From Candidatus Gemmiger excrementigallinarum (GTDB lineage: Bacteria > Bacillota > Clostridia > Oscillospirales > Ruminococcaceae), in NCBI GenBank assembly GCA_019116445.1, contig DXBP01000058.1, forward strand, positions 1 to 34,105: a DNA stretch of 34,105 nucleotides, given 5' to 3'. Position 1 is the first letter of the stretch, and every line of letters starts with the position of its first letter. The notes beneath the pieces are model-generated. The model ran no database searches. It was not told the DNA's origin and saw nothing but the letters and a program-made list of their open reading frames with translations. Positions 14,928-22,166 of the stretch are shown here, piece after piece. The translations under genes were made by a program, and so were the position numbers.

Positions 14928-16547
14928 TTACAGTTCGTTCTTTTGGGTAACCAGCCGTTTGAATTCTTTTTCCAGTTCCTCTTTATTCTGGCAGTTGGGG
15001 GTGGACAGCCGTGAAATCACCTCTGCCAGGCGCAGTTCCAGAAGGACCCGGTCCATCTTCTTGGCGGATTGAACCTCCCGCTGCTTATTCTCCCAATCGG
15101 TCAGAGTTCCGTCAAAGGAAATCAGTTTTCTGTCCTCGATGCGTAAAATCCGGGTGGCGCATCCATCGGCAAAAGCCCGATCATGGGAAACAAACAGCAC
15201 GGTTCCTTCATAGTCTTTCACCATGGTTTCCAGGGCCTCGATGGCAGGCATATCCAGAAAATTGGTGGGCTCATCCAGCAAAAGCAGATTAGCCGGGGAA
15301 CCGAACAGCTTTGCAAAAACCAGTTTGACCCGTTCCCCGCCGCTCAGGACCCCCGCTTTTTTATACACATCCTCCCGGCGAATCAACAGCCTGGCCAGGA
15401 TACCACGCATGGTATTTTCGCTCTGGACCGAGGTTTCCATCACATTCTCCAAAACCGTTTTGCTCAGATCCAGCGTATCCAGACTTTGTTTGAAATACCC
15501 GATTTTTGCTTTGGGAACCATCCGTATGCCCGGAGCACCAGACCAGATCATCTCCATGAGGGTGGTCTTTCCTGCACCATTTGGTCCCACCAGGGCCGTT
15601 TTGCTCCCTTTTGGCAGGGAGAAGGAAGTATTTTCAAAAATCAGGTTTTTTCCATAGCGGAAGGTTATTCCTTCGCCCGTGACGATCTCCCGGTTGGCGG
15701 GCGGGTCTGTCAGGGAAAAATCGATCCGCACCGGGGCGGTTTCCTGCGGTTTTTCTTTTACTTCCAGCTGTTCCAGGCGGGATAGGATCGTTTTTCGGGC
15801 ATTGTCCAGCTTTTCCATTTTTTCTCCCGCTGCCCGTTTGTGAAGGCGTGCTTCGGAATTTCCCATGCGTCCGGGTGCTTTTCGGATACTTTTGCTGGCC
15901 TGGCTCCGCTGGCGGGCCGCCTTCTCCAACCGGGATTTTTCCGAACGGTACTGCTGGTACTCAAATTGCTGCCGTTGGTAGGCCTGCTCTCTTTGTTCGC
16001 GGTACGCCGTAAAATTTCCCGTGTAAAAATGAAGCTGCCCGTCCTTTACCTCGATGATGCGGGTACACAGACGGTCCAGCACCGCCCGGTCATGGCTGAT
16101 AAGCAACAGCGTAGAACACTGTTCCAGCATCCGGCAGCAAATCGCCACCCCCTCGGCATCCAGATTGGCCGTGGGTTCATCCGCAAAAATCAAAGCAGGA
16201 TCTTTGCCCAGGGCGGCCAGTCCCAAACGGGTCCTCTCTCCGCCGCTGAGATGTTCATGGGAAAGATTTCCCGCCAGCCCCAGTTTACGGCAGCTTTGCG
16301 GGTCCGGGTTTTCCGTCTTATCCCGAAACTGTCTGAAATAGCGTACCGGCACCGTGCGGATCACACTTCCTTCCTCCGGGATCAGGTCCCCGGACAAAAT
16401 ATTCAAAAGCGTGGTTTTTCCTGCACCGTTGGTCCCTACAATGCCGATGTGGTCCCCTTCGTATACGGTCAGTTTTTCAAAATCCAGGATTTTACGCTCC
16501 CCGAAATAGTGGACGATATGGTTTGCAGATAACAAAATTTTGGACAT
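14928..16547 (-). CDS. ABC-F ATPase, antibiotic resistance type (Msr/Vga/Lsa-like)
   Basis: The 539-aa soluble protein has two ABC domains and no membrane spans. NBD1 has GTNGAGKTT (38-46), LSGGERTRL (100-108) and FADEPTANLD (121-130). NBD2 has GPNGAGKTT, LSGGERVKL and LLLLDEPTNFLD. A charged interdomain linker (about residues 190-285) precedes NBD2. NBD1 lacks the long arm of EttA/Uup, as in ribosome-protecting ARE members. Overall layout and motifs recall MsrD/Mel-like proteins. It probably removes ribosome-bound antibiotics (macrolide, lincosamide, streptogramin or pleuromutilin); which one is unknown. The start at 16547 follows GGAGG. A leader peptide and attenuator upstream support drug-responsive control. 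Confidence 0.85.
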   Translation of the reverse strand: MSKILLSANHIVHYFGERKILDFEKLTVYEGDHIGIVGTNGAGKTTLLNILSGDLIPEEGSVIRTVPVRYFRQFRDKTENPDPQSCRKLGLAGNLSHEHLSGGERTRLGLAALGKDPALIFADEPTANLDAEGVAICCRMLEQCSTLLLISHDRAVLDRLCTRIIEVKDGQLHFYTGNFTAYREQREQAYQRQQFEYQQYRSEKSRLEKAARQRSQASKSIRKAPGRMGNSEARLHKRAAGEKMEKLDNARKTILSRLEQLEVKEKPQETAPVRIDFSLTDPPANREIVTGEGITFRYGKNLIFENTSFSLPKGSKTALVGPNGAGKTTLMEMIWSGAPGIRMVPKAKIGYFKQSLDTLDLSKTVLENVMETSVQSENTMRGILARLLIRREDVYKKAGVLSGGERVKLVFAKLFGSPANLLLLDEPTNFLDMPAIEALETMVKDYEGTVLFVSHDRAFADGCATRILRIEDRKLISFDGTLTDWENKQREVQSAKKMDRVLLELRLAEVISRLSTPNCQNKEELEKEFKRLVTQKNEL

Positions 16548-16598
16548 AAAAAATACCTCCCTTGCCTTGCAGAAGGCGCCGGAGGGCGGTTGGGACAC

Positions 16599-16638
16599 AA
16601 AAAAGCCCGGAAACGCACAGCGCCGCACATTTCCAGGC
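16599..16638 (-). terminator. attenuator terminator upstream of the ABC-F gene
   Basis: On the minus strand a 9-bp stem GCCTGGAAA/TTTCCGGGC (16638-16630 with 16613-16605, one G-T pair) is followed by six T (16604-16599). It lies within the leader of the ABC-F gene. An alternative 10-bp helix, CTGGGCCTTT with AAGGGCCTGG, would consume its 5' arm. This is the arrangement of transcription attenuation. Confidence 0.75.
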
Positions 16639-16640
16639 CC

Positions 16641-16724
16641 TTACCCTGCAAAGGAAAGGCCCAGCAATATCCGCCCGGTTCCAGCACAAACAAAGGGTCC
16701 AAGACCCCTTCTGCATTTCAGCAT
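16641..16724 (-). CDS. leader peptide of the ABC-F gene (27 aa)
   Basis: A short frame ATG(16724)-TAA(16641) encodes MLKCRRGLGPFVCAGTGRIL plus LGLSFAG. Its stop is two nucleotides before the attenuator stem. ABC-F resistance genes such as msr, vga and vmlR are commonly preceded by such leader ORFs, where a drug-stalled ribosome prevents termination. The ribosome binding site is weak (AAGGA about 12 nt upstream). A second frame starting at ATG 16716 overlaps and could serve instead. Confidence 0.5.
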   Translation of the reverse strand: MLKCRRGLGPFVCAGTGRILLGLSFAG

Positions 16725-16795
16725 CCTGTTTGTGTGAAATCCTTAGCGAATGCGCATTCTGGCTGTACCTTTTCCTTTCTTATGTATTTGATTTG

Positions 16796-16824
16796 AGCAT
16801 AGCACAGTTGCCGGTTTTTGGCAA
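16796..16824 (-). promoter_or_regulatory. promoter of the ABC-F leader
   Basis: On the minus strand TTGCCA (16824-16819), 17 nt and TATGCT (16801-16796), with TGC directly before the -10. The predicted transcript has a leader of about 240 nt before the ABC-F ATG. Confidence 0.75.
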
Positions 16825-16903
16825 GAGTTTTGTATTGCACCCGGCTGCCGCTTACCTTTTCTGTAACCTTTTTCTCATTCTTGAAGTTTTCCACACCGCT
16901 GTG

Positions 16904-16932
16904 GAAAAAGAGCCGGGAGTTTTCACTCCCGG
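16904..16932 (-). terminator. terminator of the CAP lipoprotein gene
   Basis: On the minus strand CCGGGAGT, loop GAAA, ACTCCCGG, then CTCTTTTTCC. The tail overlaps a pair of inverted TTTTCCACA nonamers (16887-16895 and 16900-16908), which are one mismatch from a DnaA box. Confidence 0.8.
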
Positions 16933-16951
16933 TTCTTTGCGGTTTTCTGTA

Positions 16952-18049
16952 TCAGCCCAGCGTGACACACCAGTAGGTGGCGCCGCCCTCTTCAAATTCA
17001 CAGGCAATGCCGCAAACCGTGTAATTCGGATCGGTCATGGCTGCGTAGTGTCCCGGGCTGGCCGCCCAGGCATCCACCACCGACTGGGCAGAATTGTAGT
17101 TCTGCGCAATGATCTCTGCCGTCTGGTAGCCGTCGTGGCTCATAACGCCGGAACGAACCATGTCCAACGTCCGTTGATAGGCGATGTTGGACATACCCGA
17201 ATCCACAGTCAACGGGGCAACTCCTACCGCAGCTCGATAGGCATTGATGTTTTCCAACGTAGCCCAATACGCATCATCGGTGGAATCAATATGCCACCAT
17301 TCCTGCGTCCCCGCTGCCAGACTGAACGGCACCGCCCCATAGGCCGTACTGGCGGCCGGGGCTTCCGAACTGTTGTCGGCACCGGCGGCGGACGGTTCCT
17401 GCTGATCCTGCGCGGTCTGGGTTTCCGCGGGGGCTTCCTCCGGTTCTTCGGGTTCCTTCTCTTCCACCGTCACCGCACAGGCGGCTTCCAGGTCGCCCAG
17501 CTTTGCCGTGATGGTGGCTTCACCCGGGGCTACCGGCGTTACATTGCCCGCTGCATCCACGGTGGCGATCGATTCATCCGAGGAAGTGTAAGTAACCGCC
17601 TTGTCAGTAGCGTCCTCCGGTTCCACGGTGGCTGCTGCGGACTGAGCTTCGCCGCCTTCGGTCAGCGTCAGGTTTTCGGGCATCGTCAGACCCGTGGGAC
17701 TGACCACCACCGTGATGACCCCGCTGGCCGAAAGTGTGCCGTCCTCGCTGGCAAGGGCTACTTCCGCCGTGCCGGCGCTCACCGCCACCAGATTGCCGTC
17801 GGCATCCACCATTACCACACCGGGGTCGCTGGATGTCCAGGTCAGGCCCAGTTTTTCCACCAGGTCCTCCGCCTTCGCCTGTTCCGGTGTGGCGCCGCTG
17901 TAGGCATACTCCGGGGTGGCTGTCGCCGTGGCGCCCCGCTCCATGGTACCGGGCAGGGTCAGCGTCACCCCCGTGATGCTCGTCCCGCAGCCTGTCAGCA
18001 GCAATGCCGCCGTCAGGCTCAGTGCAGCCAGTTTTGCAGAAAGTTTCAT
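16952..18049 (-). CDS. lipoprotein with Big_2-type repeats and a CAP/SCP domain
   Basis: The 365-aa surface protein begins with a lipoprotein signal (LLLTGC, Cys21). Two bacterial Ig-like (Big_2) domains follow (about residues 25-115 and 118-200), each with the TYTSSDESIATVDAAGNVT-type signature, then an acidic Glu/Pro/Ala linker (200-245) and a C-terminal CAP domain (about 265-365). The CAP part has NAYRAAVGVAPLTVD, SHDGY and SPGHYAAMTDPNYTVCGIAC. The domain pair suggests cell-wall or host-surface attachment; the CAP function is unknown. AGGAG precedes the ATG at 18049. Monocistronic, with its own promoter and terminator. Confidence 0.88.
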   Translation of the reverse strand: MKLSAKLAALSLTAALLLTGCGTSITGVTLTLPGTMERGATATATPEYAYSGATPEQAKAEDLVEKLGLTWTSSDPGVVMVDADGNLVAVSAGTAEVALASEDGTLSASGVITVVVSPTGLTMPENLTLTEGGEAQSAAATVEPEDATDKAVTYTSSDESIATVDAAGNVTPVAPGEATITAKLGDLEAACAVTVEEKEPEEPEEAPAETQTAQDQQEPSAAGADNSSEAPAASTAYGAVPFSLAAGTQEWWHIDSTDDAYWATLENINAYRAAVGVAPLTVDSGMSNIAYQRTLDMVRSGVMSHDGYQTAEIIAQNYNSAQSVVDAWAASPGHYAAMTDPNYTVCGIACEFEEGGATYWCVTLG

Positions 18050-18115
18050 GTTTTTTCTCCTTTCCTCCGCCCCGGCCGGGCAGAGTTTTCCACATCTTTG
18101 TTGAAAACTTCTTTT

Positions 18116-18145
18116 ATTATAGCACAACCGGACGCCGTTTTCCAA
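18116..18145 (-). promoter_or_regulatory. promoter of the CAP lipoprotein gene
   Basis: TATAAT (18121-18116, minus) preceded by TGC as an extended -10; TTGGAA about 18 nt upstream is a weak -35. It overlaps the flank of the khpB terminator. Confidence 0.6.
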
Positions 18146-18182
18146 ATAAAAAACCTCCGCAGGGTTTTCCACCCTGCGGAGG
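18144..18182 (-). terminator. terminator of the rpmH-khpB transcription block
   Basis: On the minus strand CCTCCGCAGGG (18182-18172), a 7-nt loop and CCCTGCGGAGG (18164-18154) followed by TTTTTTATTT. Confidence 0.9.
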
Positions 18183-18205
18183 TTTTTGGTTGAAAGTTCT
18201 TTTGT

Positions 18206-18227
18206 TTCTTTTCTTTCAAGAAAAGAA
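18206..18227. repeat. family A palindrome after khpB
   Basis: TTCTTTTCTT-TC-AAGAAAAGAA lies 7 nt after the khpB stop in the sense of transcription. An AAAGAACTTTCAACC spacer and the terminator follow, the same order as at serS, dnaA and gyrA. Confidence 0.7.
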
Positions 18228-18234
18228 TACGACC

Positions 18235-19347
18235 TTACAGTTCGATCTTGCCGAAGGCAAAATCGTCACCGTCGTGGATGCGTTCCGTGGTCTTGGGCGC
18301 CATGGGCTGGGCGTTGGGATCACGGGGCGTATCGGCAAATTCACGGCCCGGTACGCTGGAACGGGGACCGCCGAAACGTCCGCCTTCACGGCGGGGTCCG
18401 CGTCCACCGCGGCCGCCGCGGTTATCCCGACGGCCGCCACGTCCGCCAACCCGACGATTGCCGCGGCCGCCGTCCCGGCGTCCGCCACGGGCGTTGCGGG
18501 CGTTGTCACGGTCGGGCAGGTTGCTGGCATTGGGGTCGGTGGAATAGATCACCACGCGGCGGCTGGGGCCTTCGCCCTTGCTCTCGCTGCGCACACCCTC
18601 GATGTCCGCCACGGCGGTATGGATGATGTGCCGCTCGTAGGGGTTCATGGGTTCCATCTCGTAGTAGCAGCCGGTGCGGATCACACGGTCCGCAATGCGG
18701 CGGGCCAGGGCTGCCAGGTCCTCTTCCCGCTTATCGCGGTAGCCGCCCACGTCCAGGCCCAGCTTCACGTAGGGGCCTTCCATCCGGTTCACCACCAGGC
18801 TGGCCAGGTAGGAAAGGCTCTCCATCGTTTCGCCGCGGCGGCCGATCAGGGCGCCCATGTGGGTGCCGGTGACCCGCAGAATGGTGGCTTCCCCCTTCTT
18901 CAGGGCCGAGAAGGCAAAGTCCTCCACGCCCATCAGCTTGAAGATGGGCGTCAGGTAGTCCACCGCCGCCTGCAGCCGCGGGTCGGCGTCGATGTCCAGG
19001 GCCACTTCGGCGGCTTCCGCCGGTTCGGCAGCGGGGGTTTCTTCCGCGTTTTCCACAGGCTGGGGGGCGGGTTCCGCCACCGGAGCCGCTTCTTCCACGG
19101 GAGCCGGGGTGGGTACCGCCTCGGCAGCCGGAGCGGACTGCGGGGCTTCCGCGGCCGGAGCTGCGGTTTCCTCGGGTTCCTCCACCGTCACGCGGACCTT
19201 GGCAGGGATGGTTTTGAACAGTTTACGGGCAGGGAATTCCAGAACTTCATAGCTGACGTTCAGATCGTCACGATCCACGCCCAGCGCTTCACAGGCGGCC
19301 TCCACGGCCTCTTCCACAGTGCGGGCACTCATATCAATGGTGCGCAT
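18235..19347 (-). CDS. khpB: RNA-binding protein KhpB (Jag) with RGG-rich tail
   Basis: The 370-aa protein has a Jag_N domain (residues 1-55), a long Ala/Pro/Glu linker (55-115), a KH domain with IGRRGETMESLSYLASLVV and an R3H domain (LAALARRIADRVIRTG, NPYERHIIHTA). KhpB with KhpA binds many RNAs and affects cell-wall growth in Firmicutes. A C-terminal extension at about residues 282-327 is dense in RGG/GGR repeats, absent from the Bacillus and Streptococcus proteins and likely adding nonspecific RNA binding. It is 15 nt downstream of yidC in the conserved operon, with GGAGGGAG before the ATG. Confidence 0.93.
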   Translation of the reverse strand: MRTIDMSARTVEEAVEAACEALGVDRDDLNVSYEVLEFPARKLFKTIPAKVRVTVEEPEETAAPAAEAPQSAPAAEAVPTPAPVEEAAPVAEPAPQPVENAEETPAAEPAEAAEVALDIDADPRLQAAVDYLTPIFKLMGVEDFAFSALKKGEATILRVTGTHMGALIGRRGETMESLSYLASLVVNRMEGPYVKLGLDVGGYRDKREEDLAALARRIADRVIRTGCYYEMEPMNPYERHIIHTAVADIEGVRSESKGEGPSRRVVIYSTDPNASNLPDRDNARNARGGRRDGGRGNRRVGGRGGRRDNRGGRGGRGPRREGGRFGGPRSSVPGREFADTPRDPNAQPMAPKTTERIHDGDDFAFGKIEL

Positions 19348-19362
19348 GCTTCTCCCTCCTTT

Positions 19363-20382
19363 TTAATGCTGCAACGGGGTTGTCCGTTCATCCTTATACA
19401 GTTCGACTTCGCGTTTGCGGGCCATCTCCAGGCGGAGTTTGTTTTCCTCCCCTTTGGTGACTTCCTTGGTGACCGTCTTGCCGTTTTCTTCCACGGTCAC
19501 GGTCTTTTTCTTCTTTTTCTCGGCACGTTTGGCGGCCAGTTCCGCCTCGTACTGGGCTTTGAATTTTTCGGGGCTGTAGATCTTATAGGTCACAAAGCTC
19601 TGGCCGATCTGGAACAGGTTGGAAACGCCGTAGTACAGCGAGAAGCCGACGGGGGCATTGAAGCAGAAGGTGACGAACATCAGGTTCGTAACCCATATCA
19701 TGATCTTCATGCTGCCCTGCATCTGGGCGCCCATGCCGGAGAGTTTCTGGTTGATGAAGTAGCTCAGGATCATCGTCACGGCAGCGACGATGGGGAAGAT
19801 GGCGATGGGCGAGAGGTTGAAGCCGGGGATATCGCACATATCCATGCCGAAGAACACGGTGTTGAAGTTCTTGATCTCGTTGACCACGTCGGCGGAGATG
19901 ATGGCAGGATCGATCACCGCGCCGTTGTGGATGGCCTGGATCAGCGAAGTCTGCATGGTGGTGGCGTTGGCGGTAGCCAGGCCCAGCGCCTGGCAGGCTT
20001 CCCGCACGGCGGCGTCCGACACGCCGAAAATGTAATGCACGGGGTAGTACACAACGCCCAGGAAACCGAACAGCACCAGCATGGTGAGCAGCATCGGCAG
20101 GCAGCCCGCCATGGGGTTGAAGCCGTGTTCCTGCTGCAGCTTCATCATTTCTTCCTGCTGTTTCTGGGGATCGTTTTTGTACTTTTGCTGGATCTCGTTC
20201 ATCAGCGGCTGGAACACCGACATCTTGGCGGTGGATTTCTGCTGGTGGATGGCCAGCGGGAACAGCAGCAGCTTCAGAATCAGGGTGGCAACGACCATCG
20301 TTACCGCGTAGTTGCCGATGAGGTTGTACAGAACCTTCACCAGCGGGCCAATCAGGATGGCCAGGAAGTAGAGAATTTGCAT
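19363..20382 (-). CDS. yidC: membrane protein insertase YidC/SpoIIIJ
   Basis: The 339-aa protein is the Oxa1-type insertase. The hydrophobic segments lie at about residues 4-22, 25-45, 95-120, 175-200 and 225-260, and a cytosolic hairpin (STAKMSVFQPLMNEIQQKYKN, about 50-70) matches the family. The C-terminus is a long Lys/Glu-rich tail that may contact ribosomes. No lipobox Cys is seen near the N-terminus, unlike SpoIIIJ of Bacillus. The ribosome binding site is weak. It is separated from yidD by a family B element and followed by khpB. Confidence 0.93.
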   Translation of the reverse strand: MQILYFLAILIGPLVKVLYNLIGNYAVTMVVATLILKLLLFPLAIHQQKSTAKMSVFQPLMNEIQQKYKNDPQKQQEEMMKLQQEHGFNPMAGCLPMLLTMLVLFGFLGVVYYPVHYIFGVSDAAVREACQALGLATANATTMQTSLIQAIHNGAVIDPAIISADVVNEIKNFNTVFFGMDMCDIPGFNLSPIAIFPIVAAVTMILSYFINQKLSGMGAQMQGSMKIMIWVTNLMFVTFCFNAPVGFSLYYGVSNLFQIGQSFVTYKIYSPEKFKAQYEAELAAKRAEKKKKKTVTVEENGKTVTKEVTKGEENKLRLEMARKREVELYKDERTTPLQH

Positions 20383-20510
20383 AGCTTGTCCATTCTGCCC
20401 CGGCTGCGCCCGGAAGCGTGTATTTTAACGTAGGTCTTTGCCGCGCAGCGCAAAGACATGAGAAGCGAAGAAGAAAGGAGAGGTCGCGGTGGACCCGGGA
20501 AAAGGGATTG

Positions 20511-20799
20511 AAGAAATAATAAATAATAAAGAATAAATAATAAATTTGGTGGATCGCGGGCCGTTGGCCCGCTCAAAAAAGTAGTGGGAAATGCCGGTCA
20601 AACCGTAAAACCGGTTGAAAAAATTTACCTGCCAGGCTTTTGCGGGGCGATGCCCTGCGGTAACCCGGCCATCCACTCCCAAGCGGGCGGCGGGTGTTAT
20701 CGCCGCGGAAAAACCGGCGGAGTGCTCACCCATCGTTTTAAAATTGCGCGCACGGCGCGCATCCTGATTTATTATTTATTATTTATTCTTTCTTATTTA
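20511..20799. mobile_element. family B element, short copy between yidD and yidC
   Basis: Complementary AT-rich ends flank the GCGGGCC/GGCCCGC hairpin with TCAAAAAA (about 20550-20580) and the GCGCGCACGGCGCGC block (20746-20760). The core matches the copies at 26411 and 26904 (CCCCGCAAAA.., GGTTTTACGGTTTGACCGG in the same sense), with about 70 extra bases. On the transcribed minus strand it has the same orientation as the copies in the gyr operon. No gene was found inside. Confidence 0.7.
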
Positions 20800-20813
20800 G
20801 CTTCATCTCTCCT

Positions 20814-21068
20814 TCACCCTCGGGTCAACCGGCGTTGGTCGTTGACCCAGCGGCCTTTTTCCGGCACGGGGTCAAACCCGAATTTGCAAAGGGGATTGCA
20901 CCGTAAAAGACGCCACACCGTCAGAATCAGACCTTTTATCAGGCCGTGGACGGCCAGCGCCTGCATGGCGTATTCGCTGCAGGTGGGCACAAACCGGCAA
21001 TGATGCCCCAGATGCGGGCTGATGTATTTTTTATAGCCCCGCAGCAATGCGATAAGCAGCCGGGTCAT
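20814..21068 (-). CDS. yidD: membrane protein insertion efficiency factor YidD
   Basis: The 84-aa protein has the family pattern [35 protein letters not shown] and [14 protein letters not shown]. YidD is thought to assist YidC-dependent insertion at the inner membrane face. Its ATG overlaps the rnpA stop (ATGA), so translation is coupled. In many Firmicutes it lies directly between rnpA and yidC, as here apart from the inserted repeat. Confidence 0.95.
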   Translation of the reverse strand: MTRLLIALLRGYKKYISPHLGHHCRFVPTCSEYAMQALAVHGLIKGLILTVWRLLRCNPLCKFGFDPVPEKGRWVNDQRRLTRG

Positions 21069-21457
21069 TGGGGATTTTCCACCGGGGCGGGCGCCGCGGG
21101 CAAAACCGGTTGTTCAGGTTTTGCCAGGTCGGGCAGCCCCGCCTTCGCAAAGAGTTTGCCCAGAGTTTTGCTCAGCTGGGTGCTCTTGAGATGGGGCGTC
21201 TGACCCCGGGCTACCAGTATTATATCATACCCGCCGATATTTTGCGAGAGATGTTCACTGAGGGCTGCACGCATCACACGCCGGGCGCGGTTGCGCTGGA
21301 TGGCATGCCCCACTTTTTTGGTGGCCGTCAGCCCGATGCGGGTGTACCCCAGCCGGTTTTTGGCTACATACAGCACCACATGGGGATGCACGTAGCTTTT
21401 GCCGCGGCCGTACACGCGGTTATACTGCCAGTTTTTGTTCAAAGTGCGGTATCGCAT
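21065..21457 (-). CDS. rnpA: ribonuclease P protein component
   Basis: The 130-aa basic protein is the cofactor of RNase P RNA in tRNA 5' maturation. It has the RNR signature [20 protein letters not shown] at about residues 46-65 and the usual VGRGKSY-like start region. The ATG at 21457 has GGAG at 8 nt; a longer frame upstream starts inside the intergenic region and is rejected. The last 20 residues are a Pro/Ala-rich extension. It overlaps yidD by four bases. Confidence 0.94.
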   Translation of the reverse strand: MRYRTLNKNWQYNRVYGRGKSYVHPHVVLYVAKNRLGYTRIGLTATKKVGHAIQRNRARRVMRAALSEHLSQNIGGYDIILVARGQTPHLKSTQLSKTLGKLFAKAGLPDLAKPEQPVLPAAPAPVENPQ

Positions 21458-21590
21458 GGGAAAAACTCCAAAAAACGCAAAAACGCAAAGTATAAAAGTA
21501 AAAATCTCGTCGCCGTCGGCGGACATCTCCGGCCTAAGAGCCGCTGCTGCGCAGCGGTTGGCCGACGCCGCGCCGATAGTAATACTTTTG

Positions 21591-21626
21591 AAAAAAGGGC
21601 TGCTGACCGACTTGTCAGCAACCCTT
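21591..21626 (-). terminator. terminator after rpmH
   Basis: On the minus strand a 13-bp stem (21626-21614 with 21607-21595, one G-T pair) is followed by six T. It should partly uncouple abundant rpmH mRNA from rnpA, whose own promoter was not clearly identified in the 130 bp between (TATACT near 21490 is a candidate). Confidence 0.85.
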
Positions 21627-21647
21627 TACTTCATTCATTTCCAAAGA

Positions 21648-21782
21648 TCAGACCGTCAGGTTCTTGCGGCCCTTGGCACGACGACGAGCCAGGACTTTGC
21701 GGCCGTTCTTGGTGGCCATGCGCTGCAGGAAACCATGAACACGGCTGCGCTGACGCTTCTTGGGCTGGAAAGTACGCTTCAT
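21648..21782 (-). CDS. rpmH: 50S ribosomal protein L34
   Basis: The 44-aa protein translates as [20 protein letters not shown] followed by [20 protein letters not shown] and NLTV, the canonical L34 sequence and length. AGGAGG precedes the ATG. It lies between its strong promoter and a terminator, divergent from dnaA, as in most Firmicutes. Confidence 0.98.
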   Translation of the reverse strand: MKRTFQPKKRQRSRVHGFLQRMATKNGRKVLARRRAKGRKNLTV

Positions 21783-21864
21783 TTTTCATTCCTCCTGTTG
21801 AATTCCCGGTATGGGCGGTTTGTTTCAGGGCTTTGCCCATACAGGGGCAGCCTTGCAGTCTTAG

Positions 21865-21894
21865 ATTATACGCGATACAGGCCCCTTTTGTCAA
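21865..21894 (-). promoter_or_regulatory. rpmH promoter
   Basis: On the minus strand a perfect TTGACA (21894-21889), 18 nt and a perfect TATAAT (21870-21865). The roughly 75-nt leader contains an 8-bp stem GTATGGGC/GCCCATAC. Confidence 0.85.
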
Positions 21895-22023
21895 TAGGGT
21901 TTGGACAGTTTTTTTCGCCCGAGCGTACAGTTGTGGGGCGTAAAATCCATACCCACCATATTTAGTGGGCGAAGGCTGCCCCGGGGGACGGCAAAAATAT
22001 TCCTACTTTATTATAATAGGGTG

Positions 22024-22052
22024 TTGTTTTGAACCCCCTTTTGTGGTATACT
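22024..22052 (+). promoter_or_regulatory. dnaA promoter
   Basis: TTGTTT (22024-22029), 17 nt and TATACT (22047-22052) preceded by TGG as an extended -10, giving a leader of about 105 nt. No DnaA box was recognised in the rpmH-dnaA gap (21783-22166), so DnaA autoregulation is not evident here. Confidence 0.7.
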
Positions 22053-22166
22053 GTATGTAGTGTTTTTGCGCCCTTCATGAAGCGTAGATGCAATACAAAA
22101 CCTTGTTTTGTACCGTGCTGCGCTGGGGGCGCGATTTTTAACAGGAAGTGGGGAGTATCGTAAGCC

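Noticed and set aside
16562..18193. 543-codon plus-strand frame opposite the CAP lipoprotein
   Set aside because: The minus-strand gene has a lipobox, known domains, a promoter and a terminator; the plus frame has none.
18004..20433. 809-codon plus-strand frame opposite khpB and yidC
   Set aside because: An antisense shadow of two clearly recognised genes; His/Gly/Val-rich translation without domains.
21783..22166. Origin in the rpmH-dnaA gap
   Set aside because: No DnaA-box cluster or trio repeat was found there; those signals are in the dnaA-dnaN gap.
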